In this document: positions 16,143 to 27,337 of the stretch, piece by piece
Layout: the number at the start of each line of letters is the position of its first letter
How positions within the stretch are numbered: the first letter of the stretch is position 1
Source: Scatosoma sp048465415
GTDB taxonomy: Bacteria > Bacillota > Clostridia > Christensenellales > Borkfalkiaceae
Length of the DNA stretch: 64,000 nt
Direction: 5' to 3'
Assembly: GCA_048465415.1 (NCBI GenBank)
Contig: DBFWLO010000024.1
Location: forward strand, 62,001 to 126,000
Notes under the pieces: model-generated
The model's database searches: none
What the model was told of the DNA's origin: nothing
What the model saw: only the letters and a program-made list of their open reading frames with translations
Translations under genes and position numbers: made by a program

Positions 16143-16180
16143 AAAAAAAACGACCGGACGGGAAAATAATCTCCCGTCCG
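16143..16180 (-). terminator. orphan rho-independent terminator between recG and hisZ
   Basis: On the minus strand CGGACGGGA, an 8-base loop, TCCCGTCCG, a short GT and then eight T. A strong terminator, although a separate recG terminator lies 170 bases upstream. It could end a short transcript starting near 16273. Confidence 0.7.
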
Positions 16181-16347
16181 CGCCTTTTCCTTGATCCATT
16201 CACTCTCCTGACTTGGCTTATTTCCCTTCTTCTTTGCAAAATCCCCCTGAATTCCCGTTTCATTTTTATTTCACTTACCATTATAACGCTTAAAACCCGA
16301 AAAATTCATTTGATACCTACTGAATATCCGCTAAAAATTCCACGGTC

Positions 16348-16384
16348 AAAAAAGAGATCGAATTTGAAAAATCAAATCCGATCT
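16348..16384 (-). terminator. recG terminator
   Basis: On the minus strand a 12-bp stem with one mismatch (AGATCGGATTTG / CAAATTCGATCT) followed by TTTTTTG, starting 7 bases after the recG stop. Confidence 0.75.
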
Positions 16385-16390
16385 ACTTTT

Positions 16391-18400
<2,010 letters not shown>

Positions 18401-18470
18401 TTTTTCACCTCTTTCCGCCCGATTTTTTGATTTGAAACGACAAAGCGGAAGAAACAGCACCGCCGCTCCT

Positions 18471-18514
18471 CCCGCTTTCGTTTTTTATCTTGTTCCGCCC
18501 GCCTCGTTCTGCCC
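18471..18514. repeat. inverted repeat between recG and fakA
   Basis: AAAGCGG and CCGCTTT about 25 bases apart, followed on the plus strand by GTTTTTTA. As a minus-strand terminator of fakA it lacks a good T-run, so its role is unclear. The remainder of the 18401-18621 gap shows nothing else. Confidence 0.3.
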
Positions 18515-18621
18515 GCGGGCCGTCCGGTCATCTATATACAGGAAACTTCCGTTTCCGATTAAGGAGTCGCCTCCTCATTCTCTCATTTATAAGTTTGCGG
18601 AACCGTTAAATATTTATACCT

Positions 18622-20265
18622 TTATTCCAAAGAAATGATATAATAGTATACCGGCTGGCCGCCGCTGTGGTAATCCACGTCGCAATCGGGGTATTTTTCC
18701 GCAATCGTCTCGCAAAGCGCCGCCGCCTCGTCTTCCTTGACGTCCTCGCCGTAATAGAGGGTAATCACCTGGTGGGACTCCTCTTTCATGTGCGCGAGGA
18801 GTTTCAAGACCGTTTCCTCCGTCGAAGCGGATTTGGCGAGGATTTTCTTGTCGTCGAGTCCGATGATGTCGCCCTGCTTGATGGAGAAGCCGTTCATACT
18901 GGTGTTGCGCACCGCGTAAGTGACCTGGCCGGCTTTGACGTTGTCCATGGCGTGGATCATATTCGTCTTGTTCTCTTCCGCGCTGACCTCGGGATTGAAT
19001 TCGAGCGCCGCCGCGAACCCCTGGGGCACGTTTTTGGTGGGAATGACGTGAATGGTCCGGTTTTCCGCCAGCGCCTTCGCCTGTTCCGCCGCGAGAATGA
19101 TATTTTTATTGTTGGGAAAGACGAAAATGTGTTCGGCGTTGATCTTCTGCGCCGCCGTGGCGATGTCGCTCGCGCTCGGGTTCATGGTTTGTCCGCCTTC
19201 GATGACGCGGTCGACGAATAGATCCTTGAATATATCCGCCAGTCCCTGGCCCGCGCAGATGGCCAGCATGCCCATCTCCTTCTTTTCCGACTCCCGCTTG
19301 GCGCGGAGCTGTCGGTTCTGTTCGAGCATGTTCTCTATCTTCGGCCGGTCGAGCTCGCCCAGTTCGAGCGCGTAGGTGAGCGCTACGCCGGGAGTATTCG
19401 TATGCACGTGCACCTTGACCATTTCGAGATCCCCGATGCAGATGACGCTGTCGCCGAGATTCATGAGCCGCTCTTTCAGCCGGTCGATATCCGCGAGCGT
19501 CGTGCTCTTTTTCAGATTGATGATGAAGAACTCCGTGCAGTAAGCGAATTGGATTTCGCCGAGATCGAGGTTGACGATGTCGGAATTGTCGCCGAAATCC
19601 TCCTGCGGTTTATCCTCCGCCTGCGTCTGTATATCCGCGCCGACGTCCTCGCCCGTGATCGCCGCGAGAAAGCCCCGGAAAATCGTCATCAGTCCCACGC
19701 CGCCGCTGTCGACGACGCCCGCTTTTTTGAGGACGGGCAGCAGTTCCGGCGTCAGCGCCAGCGCTTTGTCCCCCTCCGCGATGACGTCCGCGAAAAATTC
19801 CTCGAAGGTCTTCTTTCTCGAAGCCGCCTTTCCGGCGTGCTCGCTCATCATGCGCACGACCGTTAAAATGGTGCCTTCCTTCGGTACGGACACCGCGCCG
19901 TAGGCGACTTTGGTTCCCGCCTCCATCGCTTTGGCAAAGTGCTTGGTTTCAAATTCCTTGCCGCATTCGCGGATCACCGAACAGATGCCTCTTAAAATCT
20001 GGGAAAGGATAACGCCCGAATTTCCCCTCGCGCCCTTCAAAGCGCCCTTCGACACGCTGTCGCAGACGTCCATAAAGGAGTTGGAGGAACAGGCGGAAAG
20101 CTCTTTCACCGCCGACTGCATGGTCAGCGACATATTTGTGCCCGTATCTCCGTCGGGGACGGGGAAAACGTTGAGCGCGTCCACCTTACTTCTGTTATTT
20201 TCCAGCAATCGCGCGCCGAACATGATCATCTTTCGAAATTCGGTGCTGTTTATCGTTTTCTGCAT
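18622..20265 (-). CDS. fakA: fatty acid kinase FakA (DAK2-domain protein)
   Basis: 547 residues. The N-terminal DhaL kinase domain (about 1-200) carries the Mg-ATP binding Asp cluster NVFPVPDGDTGTNMS (32-46) and GARGNSGVILSQIL. A middle linker region follows, and the C-terminal part resembles the DegV-like fold (IFVFPNNKNIILAAEQAK, ITLYYGEDVKEDE). FakA phosphorylates fatty acids bound to FakB/DegV proteins, one of which is encoded at 7464-8339. It lies 160 bases downstream of the Asp23 gene. RBS AAGGAGC before ATG 20265. Confidence 0.9.
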   Translation of the reverse strand: MQKTINSTEFRKMIMFGARLLENNRSKVDALNVFPVPDGDTGTNMSLTMQSAVKELSACSSNSFMDVCDSVSKGALKGARGNSGVILSQILRGICSVIRECGKEFETKHFAKAMEAGTKVAYGAVSVPKEGTILTVVRMMSEHAGKAASRKKTFEEFFADVIAEGDKALALTPELLPVLKKAGVVDSGGVGLMTIFRGFLAAITGEDVGADIQTQAEDKPQEDFGDNSDIVNLDLGEIQFAYCTEFFIINLKKSTTLADIDRLKERLMNLGDSVICIGDLEMVKVHVHTNTPGVALTYALELGELDRPKIENMLEQNRQLRAKRESEKKEMGMLAICAGQGLADIFKDLFVDRVIEGGQTMNPSASDIATAAQKINAEHIFVFPNNKNIILAAEQAKALAENRTIHVIPTKNVPQGFAAALEFNPEVSAEENKTNMIHAMDNVKAGQVTYAVRNTSMNGFSIKQGDIIGLDDKKILAKSASTEETVLKLLAHMKEESHQVITLYYGEDVKEDEAAALCETIAEKYPDCDVDYHSGGQPVYYYIISLE

Positions 20266-20426
20266 TATACATGCTCCTTATGATCTTGATAAAAATTTAA
20301 AGGGGTATTCTGCCGCCGCGCGCGGAAAGCGTATATAAAAAACGGATATGACCGGAAGAAAAAATCCGGCGGTCTAAGTAAAAAGCACATGGAAAAAATG
20401 CGGGCCGCAAAGGACACGCATCGCTT

Positions 20427-20777
20427 TTACAGTTTTACCCCGATGACGTTTACGTTGACGGTGTCCACGATCATGCCCGTGAATTTTTCCACCTTGTATT
20501 TGACGGATTCTTTCAAAGATTCCGCGACGGCGTTGATCGAAACGCCGTATTTGATCACCACGTATACGTCGATATAAATTCTGTTCCCGGAGGTCGTCAC
20601 TTTGATGCCGCGGCCGCCGACGTCTTTTTTCAAAAGCTCGGACAGGCTGTCGGTAAAACGGCGCGAGACCATCTCCACAATGCCGTAACCTTCCATTGCG
20701 GTGTGAGAAGCCACCTTGGCGATGGCGAGGTCCGATATTGAGATTTTGCCGTAAGCGTTGCTCGTGTTGACAGACAT
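20427..20777 (-). CDS. Asp23/Gls24-family envelope stress protein (YloU type)
   Basis: 116 residues. The Asp23 signature YGKISISDLAIAKVASHTAM opens the protein and the amphipathic strands IDVYVVIKYGVSI follow. YloU-type members are small cytosolic proteins near the membrane, linked to envelope homeostasis. Its pairing with fakA downstream and divergent rpmB upstream is a conserved Firmicutes neighbourhood. Confidence 0.88.
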   Translation of the reverse strand: MSVNTSNAYGKISISDLAIAKVASHTAMEGYGIVEMVSRRFTDSLSELLKKDVGGRGIKVTTSGNRIYIDVYVVIKYGVSINAVAESLKESVKYKVEKFTGMIVDTVNVNVIGVKL

Positions 20778-20800
20778 AATTATTCTCCAAGTTCTTTCCT

Positions 20801-20829
20801 ATTGTACATCATTTCCACGCATTTGGCAA
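20801..20829 (-). promoter_or_regulatory. promoter of the Asp23-fakA genes
   Basis: Minus strand: TTGCCA (20829-20824), 17-base spacer, TACAAT (20806-20801). Confidence 0.65.
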
Positions 20830-20890
20830 GCAAAAATTTTCCTTTTGCAAATATTTTTTTATTTTTTTGTTTTTTGGGTAGCGTTTTTAA

Positions 20891-20919
20891 TTGCTTTTTG
20901 ACGGAAATAATGCTATATT
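20891..20919 (+). promoter_or_regulatory. promoter of rpmB
   Basis: TTGCTT (20891-20896), 17-base spacer, TATATT (20914-20919) preceded by an extended -10 TGC. The same TTGCTT type of -35 box is seen at 56076 and 59697 in this window. Confidence 0.65.
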
Positions 20920-20994
20920 ATTAATGCTTGCTTTCCGGATTCGGAAAGAGAAAGTAAATTCATACGGTAATTTATCCCGATCGGAGGTGTCAAT

Positions 20995-21177
20995 ATGTCA
21001 AGAGTATGCAGTATTTGCGGTAAGGGACAGACGAGCGGCAACAACGTCAGCCACTCCAAGCGCAGAACGAGAAGAACCTTCAAAGTAAACGTACAGAAGG
21101 TTTCCTATGTGCAGGAAGGCAAGGAATGCACGGGCTACGTGTGCGCCAGATGCCTGAAAAAAACGGAGCGCGCGTAA
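20995..21177 (+). CDS. rpmB: 50S ribosomal protein bL28
   Basis: 60 residues. It has MSRVCSICGKGQTSGNNVSHS at the start and CARCLKK near the end, so the two CxxC pairs of the zinc-binding form are kept. A GGAGGTGTCAAT site precedes the ATG. It is a single-gene unit with its own promoter and terminator, divergent from Asp23. Confidence 0.97.
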   Translation: MSRVCSICGKGQTSGNNVSHSKRRTRRTFKVNVQKVSYVQEGKECTGYVCARCLKKTERA

Positions 21178-21217
21178 ACGGCTGCGGCGTTTCCCGCACC
21201 ATCGACAACGGAAACAA

Positions 21218-21259
21218 AGACTGTTCCCCTCTTTCTATCAAGCGGAGCAGTCTTTTTTT
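21218..21259 (+). terminator. rpmB terminator
   Basis: AGACTGTTCC pairs with GGAGCAGTCT (one G-U) around a 16-base loop, followed by six T. Confidence 0.85.
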
Positions 21260-21271
21260 CGTACCTTCTTT

Positions 21272-22114
21272 TTAATCGCCCAGGAGTCGGGAAATATTTT
21301 CAAAGGCGACTTTTTCGACGAGGCGGGTGGAACCCCCCGCCTTTTTCATGTCCTCGAAAAAGCGCGGCATTTCTTCCGCGCCCGCATATAACGGGTTTTC
21401 CGTACCGTCGAAGTCGCTTCCCACGGCCAGAACGTCCTCCCCCCCGACGTTTGCGATGTGACGGATATGCGCGAAAATCCCCGCCGCGCCGATAAATTCC
21501 CGCACGAAATTGACGCCGATCAGTCCGCCCGAATCGGCGATTTTTTTGATCTGTCCGTCGGTCAGATTTCGTTTATGCGGACACACTTCCCGCGCCAGGG
21601 AATGGGTGGCGAAAACGGGCGTTTCAAAGCTCTTCGCGATCGCGAAAAGATCCTCAGCCCCTTCGTCGGAGAGGTGGGAAATATCGCCGTAAACGCCGCG
21701 GGAACAAAGCTCCTCCGCAGTCCGGCGGCCGAAGGGTTTGAGTCCGCCTTCCTTTCCGCAGGGAAAACCGAGACTATTTTCGTCGTTCCAGGTGAAGCCG
21801 AAAATCTTCACGCCCGCCGCAGTCAACGCGTCGATCCGGGAGAGTTCGTTTTCAAGAATCCCGCCGTTCTCTATGGTGAGCACGGGACGAACGCCGGCGT
21901 TCACAAGTTCTTTTTTTGCGGCGGCAAAATCGGCAAAATAGCGGAGCGCGCGTTCCCAGGCGCCGCCTTCGAGGGGCGAAAACACGGCGAAACACTGTAA
22001 AAAGCAGTCTCCCCCGACGAGTTTTCCGAGGGAGACCTGCGAGTCCTTCCTATGTAAAAACGGCTGCGTACCCGCTCTTGTGAGCGTATCGCAGTGCAAG
22101 TCGCCGTAACGCAA
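21272..22114 (-). CDS. M19-family dipeptidase
   Basis: 280 residues; the family usually has 300-400, so it is on the short side. Metal-binding motifs of renal-type membrane dipeptidases are seen: DLHCDTL at the N-terminus (His/Asp ligands), Glu in LTIENGG (about 99), His in DISHLSDEG, His in FATHSLAREVCPHKRNL and Asp in VGSDFDG. It would cleave dipeptides, including some with D-residues, in the cytosol (no signal peptide). It is the last gene of the long yicC-to-thiN run, 36 bases after thiN. Confidence 0.88.
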   Translation of the reverse strand: MRYGDLHCDTLTRAGTQPFLHRKDSQVSLGKLVGGDCFLQCFAVFSPLEGGAWERALRYFADFAAAKKELVNAGVRPVLTIENGGILENELSRIDALTAAGVKIFGFTWNDENSLGFPCGKEGGLKPFGRRTAEELCSRGVYGDISHLSDEGAEDLFAIAKSFETPVFATHSLAREVCPHKRNLTDGQIKKIADSGGLIGVNFVREFIGAAGIFAHIRHIANVGGEDVLAVGSDFDGTENPLYAGAEEMPRFFEDMKKAGGSTRLVEKVAFENISRLLGD

Positions 22115-22150
22115 GAAAGGCGGCCTTGCCGTTACGCTTTGGATCTGCCC

Positions 22151-22828
22151 TTAAACAGGCGCAGAATCATGCGGATCACCTTCGGCGGTTTCAAACAAAT
22201 GATTTTTGACATCTCTCTCCTCGTTGGCTACGGCCAGCAGCATCCCGCCGTCGCAGTCGATTTCGGCGTTTTCGCTCACGCCCACGTTGGAAATGCCGCG
22301 GCAGGAGCCGTAGCGCAGCGTCAGATCGTCCGTGGGATAGAACAGCCCTTTGTTATACATTATATGCGCGTCGCCGCCGAAAGGCAACAGGGAGACGGTC
22401 TTTCCGAGCACGTTTTTCAAAACGAATTTTCCTTGGTGCATGGAAAGGACGGCGCGCGAGGTATAGAGCGCGCAGGGAATCCCTTCCCGACAGGCGCGGC
22501 AGAGAAGGTGCAGATTGCCCAAAAAATGATCCTCGCGTCCCCCGCCGCCGCCGTAGATTTCAATGACGGAGAGGGGCGTTTTTTTTGCGAACGCGAGAAG
22601 TTTTTCGAGCGCAATCTCCCCGTCCGTCGCATTTTTCTGCGCGGGAAAGATCTCCTCGGGATAGGGTTCGGGGATCTCGTTTGCAGAATCGAAATCTCCG
22701 AGATTGACGTCGATCCTCACCCTTCCCTTCGCCCAGTTATAAGCGCCGTCCGCACAGACCACGACCGCGTTCCCGGCGTCTATTTCCCCTTCATAGGGCT
22801 CTCCGTTGAGCAGTATGATTCCCTTCAT
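22151..22828 (-). CDS. thiN: thiamine pyrophosphokinase
   Basis: 225 residues. VVVCADGAYNWA and NLGDFDSAN carry the conserved Asp residues that bind Mg-ATP; GGGGGREDHFLGNLHLL is the thiamine-kinase signature. The C-terminal beta-domain (YGSCRGISNVG) binds thiamine. It makes thiamine diphosphate from thiamine and ATP. It follows rpe by 19 bases, a common Firmicutes order (rpe-thiN). Confidence 0.93.
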   Translation of the reverse strand: MKGIILLNGEPYEGEIDAGNAVVVCADGAYNWAKGRVRIDVNLGDFDSANEIPEPYPEEIFPAQKNATDGEIALEKLLAFAKKTPLSVIEIYGGGGGREDHFLGNLHLLCRACREGIPCALYTSRAVLSMHQGKFVLKNVLGKTVSLLPFGGDAHIMYNKGLFYPTDDLTLRYGSCRGISNVGVSENAEIDCDGGMLLAVANEERDVKNHLFETAEGDPHDSAPV

Positions 22829-22847
22829 TTCCCGTCCTCTTCGTTTG

Positions 22848-23507
22848 TCAGTTGTTTCTGAGCGCTTCGATCGCCGCTCTTCTCGACGCCGCTTTGAACA
22901 CCGAGCTTCCCGCCACGACGACGTTGGCGCCCGCCGCCTTGACTTGTCCGACGTTTTCCGCCGTGATTCCGCCGTCGATCTCGACGTCTAAATCGAGCCC
23001 TTGTCCGTCGGCGAGTTCGCGGATCCGACGCACTTTTTCGAGCGCTTCGGGCATGAATTTCTGTCCCCCGAAGCCGGGATACACGCTCATGACGAGCGCC
23101 ATATCGCAAAACGGAAGCGCCTTTTCGATCGCCGAGACGGGCGTGTCGGGATTGATGACCGCGCCGCACTTCGCGCCGGAGTTTTTGATGAGCATAAGCG
23201 TCTCTTCGAGCCGTTCGCCGCAGGCCTCCGCGTGGACGGTGACGAAATCCGCGCCCGCTTCGACGAAACGCCGCGCGTATTTTTCCGGCGAGACGATCAT
23301 CAGATGGCAATCGAGAGGAAGCGACGTTTTCTTTCTGAGATCTTCCACCATTTTGATGCCGAAGGTGATGTTGTTGACGAACACGCCGTCCATGACGTCG
23401 CAGTGCACGAGGTCCGCGCCGTTTTTTTCGAGGTCTTCCACCTCTTCGCCCATTTTCGAGAAATCCGCCGAGAGAATGGAGGGCGCGATTTTAATCTTAC
23501 GTATCAT
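22848..23507 (-). CDS. rpe: ribulose-phosphate 3-epimerase
   Basis: 219 residues from ATG 23507 (AAGGAGTCAATT upstream). It is a TIM barrel with the metal ligands in APSILSADF, HCDVMDG, DCHLMI and the catalytic Asp in EIDGGIT; the flexible loop is MSVYPGFGGQKF. It interconverts ribulose-5-P and xylulose-5-P. The start overlaps the 3' end of the acetyltransferase gene by 11 bases. Confidence 0.95.
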   Translation of the reverse strand: MIRKIKIAPSILSADFSKMGEEVEDLEKNGADLVHCDVMDGVFVNNITFGIKMVEDLRKKTSLPLDCHLMIVSPEKYARRFVEAGADFVTVHAEACGERLEETLMLIKNSGAKCGAVINPDTPVSAIEKALPFCDMALVMSVYPGFGGQKFMPEALEKVRRIRELADGQGLDLDVEIDGGITAENVGQVKAAGANVVVAGSSVFKAASRRAAIEALRNN

Positions 23508-24048
23508 AATTGACTCCTTGTTGTCTGGATTGCGGCCGGAAACATATATAGCAGTCGTTATCGAGAACGGCGCCGTCGAAACGCACTTCACATTTTTGCA
23601 GCCTGCCCTCGCAAACGAATCCGCACTTTTCGAGCACGCGTTTGGAGCGGGTATTGTAGGGATAACAATAGGCGGAGACGAGGTCGAGACCAAGTTCCCC
23701 GAACGCGAATGCAAGGATCGCCGTAACCGCTTCCGTCATCATGCCTTTGCCCCAGTACTTCTCCGAACTCGCGTATCCGAGCATGCGGGCGCGGGGATTC
23801 TCCCGTTTCGGATCCTCTATGATTCCCGCCATACCCACGACTGTTCCGTTTTCTTTCCACACGATTGCAAACACGCCCTCTTTCCCGAGAAAGACTTCCC
23901 GCATGATGCCCTTCGTCTCTTCGAGGCTTTCGTGCGGTTTCCAGCCCGCGTGAATCCCGACGTTTTCCTCTTTGCTGTACGCGAAGATATCCTCCGCGTC
24001 CGACTCTTCTACCGGCCTTAAAAGAAGCCGCTTTGTCTCTATGCGCAT
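23497..24048 (-). CDS. GNAT-family N-acetyltransferase (RimJ/RimL type)
   Basis: 183 residues. It opens IETKRLLLRPVEESDAEDIF, the classical start of RimJ/RimL-like GNATs. The acetyl-CoA pyrophosphate-binding loop is near SSEKYWGKGMMTEA, and the C-terminal NTRSKRVLEKCGFVCEGRLQ is the typical alpha4 region. The substrate is unknown; related enzymes acetylate ribosomal protein N-termini or small amines. It is located between rlmN and rpe, overlapping rpe. Confidence 0.88.
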   Translation of the reverse strand: MRIETKRLLLRPVEESDAEDIFAYSKEENVGIHAGWKPHESLEETKGIMREVFLGKEGVFAIVWKENGTVVGMAGIIEDPKRENPRARMLGYASSEKYWGKGMMTEAVTAILAFAFGELGLDLVSAYCYPYNTRSKRVLEKCGFVCEGRLQKCEVRFDGAVLDNDCYICFRPQSRQQGVNYDT

Positions 24049-24049
24049 C

Positions 24050-25099
24050 TTATTTGTTTTCCTCTATATAGGAGGCGCGGAGCTGCCCGCACGCGCCGCC
24101 GACGTCGCTGCCGATCTGCCGCCGCAGCGTCGCGCTCAGCCCTCCCTGTTCGAGCAGTCCCAAAAACCGATAGGCCTGCTTTTCGCCGATCGAGCGCAAA
24201 GTGCGCTCTTTGACCTCGTTGAGCCGAATGAGATTGACGTGACATGGTTTGCCTTTCAAAAGCGCGATCAACGCTTTGGCGTGCTCCTCGTCGCAGTTTT
24301 CGCCTTCGATGAGCGTGTATTCGAAATAGTACCTTCTGCCCGTCTTTTCAAAATAGTACGCGCACGCCTTTAAGATCTCGGCGATCGGATACGCTTTGGC
24401 AACGGGCATCACCCGCGCCCGGTCCCCGTCGTTCGTCGCGTGCAGGGAGACGGTGAGATTGAGCGGGATCCCCTCCTCCGCGAGCGCGTACATTTTCGGC
24501 ACCAAACCGCAGGTGGAAAGGGAAATGTTGCGCGCGCTGATATGAATCCCCTCCTCCGCCGTGACGCTCCTGAGGAACTTCACCGTCTCCGCGTAATTGT
24601 CGAGCGGCTCGCCGCTGCCCATTAAAACGACATTGGTGACGGCGCGGCCGCGCTCCCCCGCTTCGCCTTTGTGCAGCGCGTTGACGACGAGGATTTGAGA
24701 GAGTATCTCTCCCGAGGAAAGATTGCGCAAAAGCCCGTTCAGCGTCGAGGCGCAGAATTTACAGCCCATGCGGCACCCCACCTGCGTGGAGACGCACTGT
24801 GTGAACCCGTATTTGTACTTCATCAGCACGCCTTCGACGAGGTTGCCGTCCGCCAGCCCGAAGAGATATTTTTCGGTGCCGTCCGCGGAACGAAAGGTTT
24901 CCCGCACGCGCACGGGCTCGTCCTCGTATTCTTCTAAGAGCCGCTCCTTCAAAGTTTTGGAAAGGGAGGTGATCGCGGAGATCTTTTTCCCCTGCGTCAG
25001 TCCCTCGTAGAGCTGTCGGGCGCGGAATTTCTGTTCGCCGAGGGAAAGTATTTTCTCTTCCAGCTCGGAAAAGCTCAGATCCTGTAAAATTTTTTTCAT
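24050..25099 (-). CDS. rlmN: 23S rRNA (A2503-C2)/tRNA A37 methyltransferase RlmN
   Basis: 349 residues. The radical-SAM cluster motif is CRMGCKFCAS (CxxxCxxC, about 111-118); LMGSGEPLDNY is the glycine-rich SAM loop. The C-terminal GGACGQL holds the Cys that is transiently methylated, and VSLHATND is also typical. It modifies A2503 of 23S rRNA at the peptidyl transferase centre. It lies 19 bases downstream of rsmB. Confidence 0.96.
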   Translation of the reverse strand: MKKILQDLSFSELEEKILSLGEQKFRARQLYEGLTQGKKISAITSLSKTLKERLLEEYEDEPVRVRETFRSADGTEKYLFGLADGNLVEGVLMKYKYGFTQCVSTQVGCRMGCKFCASTLNGLLRNLSSGEILSQILVVNALHKGEAGERGRAVTNVVLMGSGEPLDNYAETVKFLRSVTAEEGIHISARNISLSTCGLVPKMYALAEEGIPLNLTVSLHATNDGDRARVMPVAKAYPIAEILKACAYYFEKTGRRYYFEYTLIEGENCDEEHAKALIALLKGKPCHVNLIRLNEVKERTLRSIGEKQAYRFLGLLEQGGLSATLRRQIGSDVGGACGQLRASYIEENK

Positions 25100-25118
25100 G
25101 CGCGCCTCCCTGCTTTTT

Positions 25119-26354
25119 TCAAAGTTTTCTCGCCAGCTTCGCGACGTAAAATCCCGCGCCGAAGGCCGTGTCGGGCAAAAACTGCAAGCCGTATTTCTTC
25201 CGTTCGTGAGCGAGCGGACTGTCGATCTCCGCGATCGAAAACTCTGGATTTTCCTTTAAAAACCCGCCGACGATCCCGTCGTTCTCCCGCTCGAAGAGCG
25301 AACAGGTGGAATAGTAGAGCGCGCCGCCCTGTTTGACGTACCGCGAACAGGCGCAAAGGATCTTTTTCTGCGTTTCCTTTAACGAGACAAAATCCTCTTC
25401 TTTGCGGAAGAGTTTTATGTCGGGATTTTCGCTGACCGTGCCGAAGCCGGAGCAGGGCACGTCGCACAAAACGCCGTCGAATTGCTCTTCGTACTCCCCG
25501 TGGAAAACCGAGCTGTCCTTCTGCTCCTCGCACACGTTTTCCGCGCCCATGCGCTCTTTATACTGCCTGATCAGCTCCACACGGTGCGGGTGCAGTTCGA
25601 AGGCGGCGACGCGTCCGCATTTTTTCGCCAGAAGCACCGCTTTGCCGCCCGGCGCGGCGCAGGCGTCGAGGAGTTTTGCGCACGGCTCCACGACGTCGCA
25701 GATCGCTGCGCTCCCCACCGACTGAAAGGTGTAGTCGCCCTCGAAAAAGCCCTCGTCGCGGACGAAATTTTCAAAAAAGAACATATGCGGGAAGGGCGCG
25801 TCTGTGTGCTTTTTGGCGAGATATTTCTCCTCGTTTCTCTCGAACCGCACCGATACGCCCGCGCTCTTCGCCGCCGCGATCCCTTCCGCGCGCTCGCCGT
25901 ATTCCGTTTTGAGCATTCTGTACGCGTATAAGGGATAGGAAAGCCGGATTGCCGCTCCCTCGTCTCCGGCGGGAATCGCCGCGTCCGTTTCCGCACTCGA
26001 AAAGCGGCGCAAAAAAGCGTTGACAAACCCCGACACCCCCTGTTTTCCGAGCTTTTTGCAAAGCTCCACCGCGAAATCCGTCACCATATATTTCTGCTTG
26101 TCCATAAACAACAGCATATAGAGCGAAATTTTCAGGAGCGTGCGCACGGCGAGTTTGGGCGCCTTCGGCGCGTAATGCCGGATACAAAAGCTCAGATATC
26201 CGTCGTTTTCCAGTACGCCGTAGACGATCTTCACGGTGCGGGCGCGGTTGAGTTCTTCAATGTAGGTATCGGCAATCGCCTGCTTGACGTGCGCGCCCTC
26301 CGAATAGATTTTCGTCAGGATCTGAAAGGGATCGTAGAGGGGATTGCTCACCAT
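25119..26354 (-). CDS. rsmB: 16S rRNA (C967-C5) methyltransferase RsmB
   Basis: 411 residues. The N-terminal NusB-like RNA-binding domain covers about 1-130 (YIEELNRARTVKIVYG). The methyltransferase part has the SAM loop LLDACAAPGGKA, motif IV DVPCSGFGTVSENPD with the first Cys, and YSTCSLF with the catalytic Cys. The start overlaps the end of fmt by 7 bases. Confidence 0.94.
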   Translation of the reverse strand: MVSNPLYDPFQILTKIYSEGAHVKQAIADTYIEELNRARTVKIVYGVLENDGYLSFCIRHYAPKAPKLAVRTLLKISLYMLLFMDKQKYMVTDFAVELCKKLGKQGVSGFVNAFLRRFSSAETDAAIPAGDEGAAIRLSYPLYAYRMLKTEYGERAEGIAAAKSAGVSVRFERNEEKYLAKKHTDAPFPHMFFFENFVRDEGFFEGDYTFQSVGSAAICDVVEPCAKLLDACAAPGGKAVLLAKKCGRVAAFELHPHRVELIRQYKERMGAENVCEEQKDSSVFHGEYEEQFDGVLCDVPCSGFGTVSENPDIKLFRKEEDFVSLKETQKKILCACSRYVKQGGALYYSTCSLFERENDGIVGGFLKENPEFSIAEIDSPLAHERKKYGLQFLPDTAFGAGFYVAKLARKL

Positions 26355-27289
26355 GTAAACACCTGGCCCTTTTTGACCTTCCTGCCGTTGAGGAAATCGC
26401 AGCCTCTCATGCGTTTGCCGCCCGCCGCCTGCACTTCCGCGAGTTTCACCGCCCCGTCCCCGCAGGCGACTAAAAATCCCGCTTTCGGGCTGTCGGAAAG
26501 AATTTCGCCCGCCGCCGCGTTCTCCGTCCCGTCCGGCCGCGCCGCGCGCTCGGCGCGGAACACGTTGATCCGCGCCCCGTCGAGCTCCGCGAACGCGCAG
26601 GGCTCGGGATTCATGCCGCGCACGAGATCTACGATCTGTCCGGCGGGCAGAGAGAAGTCGATCTTCGCGTCCTCTTTCTTTATCTTTTTAACGAGCGTGG
26701 CCGCCGCGTCGTCCTGCGCGGTCAGCTCGTATCCTCCGTTCTCGATCGTCGGCAGGGCTTTTACGATCGCTTCCGCGCCCAAAAGGGAAAGCCGTTCGGC
26801 GAGTTCGCCGTACGTCTCCGTCTCCCCGATCTCCGTCTTTAAGGATAGGAGCATATCTCCCGTGTCCACCTGCCCGAGCCCCGTCTTCATGACGGTGACG
26901 CCCGTCTCTTTCTCTCCCGCGAGCACGCAGCTTTGAATGGGCGACGCGCCGCGGTATCTGGGCAGAAGGCTGGCATGGATATTCCACACGCCCAAAGGAA
27001 ACGTATCGAGCACGGCCGGAGTGAGAATCTGCCCGTACGCGCAGGTGATCATGATCTCGCCGCCGAGCGCTTTCAGCGCTTCGACCTCGCCTCGGATCTT
27101 CGCGGGCTGCAACACGGGAATCCCTTTTTCAAGCGCAAACGCTTTGACGGGCGGAGGCGTGAGAATCCCCTTTCTCCCCTGCGGCTTATCCGGCTGCGCG
27201 ACGACGCCGACGACCTCGTAGCCCTCGCTCAGGATTCTTTTCAAAGGCTCGACCGCAAACGACGGCGTGCCCGCAAATACGATCTTCAT
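26348..27289 (-). CDS. fmt: methionyl-tRNA formyltransferase
   Basis: 313 residues, standard length. The formyltransferase domain contains FAGTPSFAVEPL, the catalytic Asn/His/Asp region ASLLPRYRGASPIQ and MKTGLGQVDTGDML. The C-terminal OB-like domain (about 205-313) binds tRNA. It works in pair with peptide deformylase encoded 48 bases upstream. Confidence 0.96.
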   Translation of the reverse strand: MKIVFAGTPSFAVEPLKRILSEGYEVVGVVAQPDKPQGRKGILTPPPVKAFALEKGIPVLQPAKIRGEVEALKALGGEIMITCAYGQILTPAVLDTFPLGVWNIHASLLPRYRGASPIQSCVLAGEKETGVTVMKTGLGQVDTGDMLLSLKTEIGETETYGELAERLSLLGAEAIVKALPTIENGGYELTAQDDAAATLVKKIKKEDAKIDFSLPAGQIVDLVRGMNPEPCAFAELDGARINVFRAERAARPDGTENAAAGEILSDSPKAGFLVACGDGAVKLAEVQAAGGKRMRGCDFLNGRKVKKGQVFTW

Positions 27290-27337
27290 AAACTCGTTCC
27301 TCCCTGTGTTTCGTCCTTCCCGGCCCGGCGGTTCGGC

